Source: an uncultured Curtobacterium sp.
Lineage (GTDB): Bacteria > Actinomycetota > Actinomycetes > Actinomycetales > Microbacteriaceae
Assembly (NCBI GenBank): GCA_913774725.1
Contig: CAJYIG010000227.1
Location: forward strand, 1 to 6,116
Reading direction: 5' to 3'
DNA: 6,116 nucleotides
Position numbers and translations under genes: made by a program
Shown here: one piece after another, positions 5,637 to 6,116 of the stretch
Numbering within the stretch: the stretch's first letter is position 1
Layout of the letters: each line of letters starts with the position of its first letter
The notes under the pieces: model-generated
The model's input: the letters and a program-made list of their open reading frames with translations, nothing else
Databases searched by the model: none
What the model was told of the DNA's origin: nothing

Positions 5637-5752
5637 CAGCGCCCGGCCGTCCGGCTGTCCGGCGTGCTGCGGGCGGAGAGGACGAGCGGGAGGGCGGTGC
5701 ACAGGGCGACGGCGCTGAGCGCGATGCGGCTGCTGACGGACGAGTGGGTCAT
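5636..5752 (-). CDS. Possible small protein with signal-peptide-like sequence (38 aa)
   Basis: I do not recognise this gene. The frame encodes 38 residues: a short polar start (MTHSSVSSR), a hydrophobic run IALSAVALCTALPLVLSA (10-27), then a polar tail RSTPDSRTAGR ending where the repeat array begins. All 38 codons end in G or C, as in the confirmed genes here, and this pattern breaks down just upstream of the ATG and after the stop, which supports real coding. Against it, no Shine-Dalgarno or clear -10 box precedes the ATG. A 3-codon frame starting at 5760 overlaps the start as ATGA. There is no lipobox around the cysteine. It could be a small membrane or secreted peptide, perhaps a partner or cargo of the exporter, or the remnant 5' end of a secreted-protein gene whose body was lost at the repeats. 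Confidence 0.4.
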   Translation of the reverse strand: MTHSSVSSRIALSAVALCTALPLVLSARSTPDSRTAGR

Positions 5753-5780
5753 GGGTCCATGGAACGAGATCGGCTGTTTC

Positions 5781-5793
5781 CCCAGCTGGTCAG
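5781..5793. repeat. Solitary copy of the tandem repeat motif
   Basis: CCCAGCTGGTCAG here is identical over 13 bp to 5516-5528 in the array and contains the palindrome CCAGCTGG. It lies about 145 bp upstream of the array, between the terminator at 5818-5851 and the small ORF, where a promoter for the downstream genes would be expected. A dispersed copy hints that the motif is a binding site rather than only a product of slippage. A chance match is possible. Confidence 0.5.
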
Positions 5794-5817
5794 GACGGGT
5801 TGCACCGGCGAAACACG

Positions 5818-5851
5818 ACGACGCCCCCGCCGGATCGGCAGGGGGCGTCGT
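5818..5851 (-). terminator. Rho-independent-type terminator after the cysteine-pair protein gene
   Basis: An 11-bp perfect stem, ACGACGCCCCC (5818-5828) with GGGGGCGTCGT (5841-5851), encloses an inner GCCG/CGGC stem with a GAT loop. On the minus strand it is followed by CGTGTTTCG, a short T-rich tail. It lies about 53 bp past the stop codon at 5905 and separates that gene from the small ORF and export operon, which therefore need their own promoter. Confidence 0.8.
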
Positions 5852-5904
5852 GGTCGAGGGTCGGGGTCGGCGTGGAGATCGGCGCCGTGTCACTCGGGGC
5901 GGGC
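5852..5904. other. Short 3' untranslated gap
   Basis: Between the stop codon at 5905 and the terminator there is only GC-rich sequence with a few GGTCG-like repeats. No gene or site is seen. Confidence 0.4.
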
Positions 5905-6116
5905 TCAACCCGGGTTCGACTGCTTCGTGTCCGGGGCGAACTCGGCGAGGCAGTCCGAGAAGGCCTTCTCGAACGCCGGCTCCTCGGACCGGGCGTAGTC
6001 CGCAGGGTTGAGCACGCCGGGCTCCTGCTCGGGGAAGTCGGCGAACCCGTGCTCGCGGATGCACGACGCGACCTGGTCGTACTGGCGCTCCCAGGTCTGT
6101 CGCTGCGCGTCGTCGG
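5905..6116 (-). CDS. Small secreted/lipoprotein-type protein with paired cysteines, 5' end outside window
   Basis: The last 69 residues of a gene entering from the right edge are visible. They include a helix-like stretch DDAQRQTWERQYDQVASC, then CIREHGFADFP (visible residues 18-28), a spacer with NPADYARSEEPAF, and EKAFSDCLAEF (49-59), ending TKQSNPG. The pattern C-x-R-x-H-G-x3-FP, then about 25 residues and a second cysteine, resembles a widespread group of small actinobacterial exported proteins (often CMRxHG...FPDP...C). From memory these are usually lipoproteins and often lie beside HlyD-like adaptor and MacB-type ABC genes, which fits the operon here. The cysteines probably form a disulfide outside the cell. 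Their function is not established. The N-terminus with any signal peptide or lipobox is not visible, so export is inferred. Confidence 0.75.
   Translation of the reverse strand, partial: DDAQRQTWERQYDQVASCIREHGFADFPEQEPGVLNPADYARSEEPAFEKAFSDCLAEFAPDTKQSNPG

Noticed and set aside
4806..5702. Minus-strand frame running through the tandem repeats into the adaptor gene
   Set aside because: It overlaps the adaptor in another frame for over 600 bp, and its repeat-derived peptide shifts frame from unit to unit because units are 13-15 bp long. No coding signature.
5761..5780. ECF-sigma-type promoter from GGAAAC and GTTCC on the minus strand
   Set aside because: The two elements are only about 10 nt apart, whereas such promoters need roughly 16.
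5467..5998. Plus-strand Trp/Cys/Gly-rich frames across the repeat array
   Set aside because: The unusual composition comes only from translating GGTGCC and CTGGT repeats; no ribosome site or family resemblance.

Overview
The window is GC-rich (roughly 70% or more by eye), and its genes end almost every codon in G or C. It has GTG starts, short 4-nt gene overlaps and actinobacterial protein families. This points to a high-GC actinobacterium, probably Microbacteriaceae (Curtobacterium-like); that placement is inference from composition and family resemblance. Every gene I can support lies on the minus strand, so transcription runs from high to low coordinates.

Reading in the direction of transcription: (1) 5905-6116 is the 3' end of a small secreted or lipoprotein-type gene with a paired-cysteine motif (CIREHG...FP...C), followed by a strong hairpin terminator at 5818-5851. 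(2) 5444-5760 holds a possible 38-codon gene with a signal-peptide-like sequence (5636-5752), then a degenerate 13-15 bp tandem repeat array (5496-5636) in the leader of the next operon; a solitary repeat copy lies upstream at 5781-5793. (3) 5443-2359 is a tightly coupled three-gene MacAB-like export operon: a membrane-anchored HlyD/MacA-type adaptor carrying a peptidoglycan-binding domain, an ABC ATPase and a MacB/FtsX-type permease. Both junctions are GTGA overlaps. The operon ends in a perfect 20-bp inverted repeat hairpin (2252-2300). (4) 2237-1683 is a four-helix DUF2231 membrane protein whose start lies 14 nt past that hairpin, possibly on a leaderless transcript. (5) 1572 to the left edge is a fructose-utilisation operon: a DeoR-family regulator (FruR-like), then 1-phosphofructokinase FruK, joined by an ATGA overlap. 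fruK is cut by the left edge, before its catalytic GAGD-type motif.

The export operon is of the kind known in Gram-positive bacteria to pump out peptides or drugs (for example YknXYZ of Bacillus). Its cargo cannot be read from the sequence. The adjacent cysteine-pair protein and the small ORF are candidate functional partners.

The least explained parts are the regulatory DNA: the tandem array ahead of the exporter, and a large interrupted inverted repeat plus phased TTCGTG repeats around the fruR promoter.
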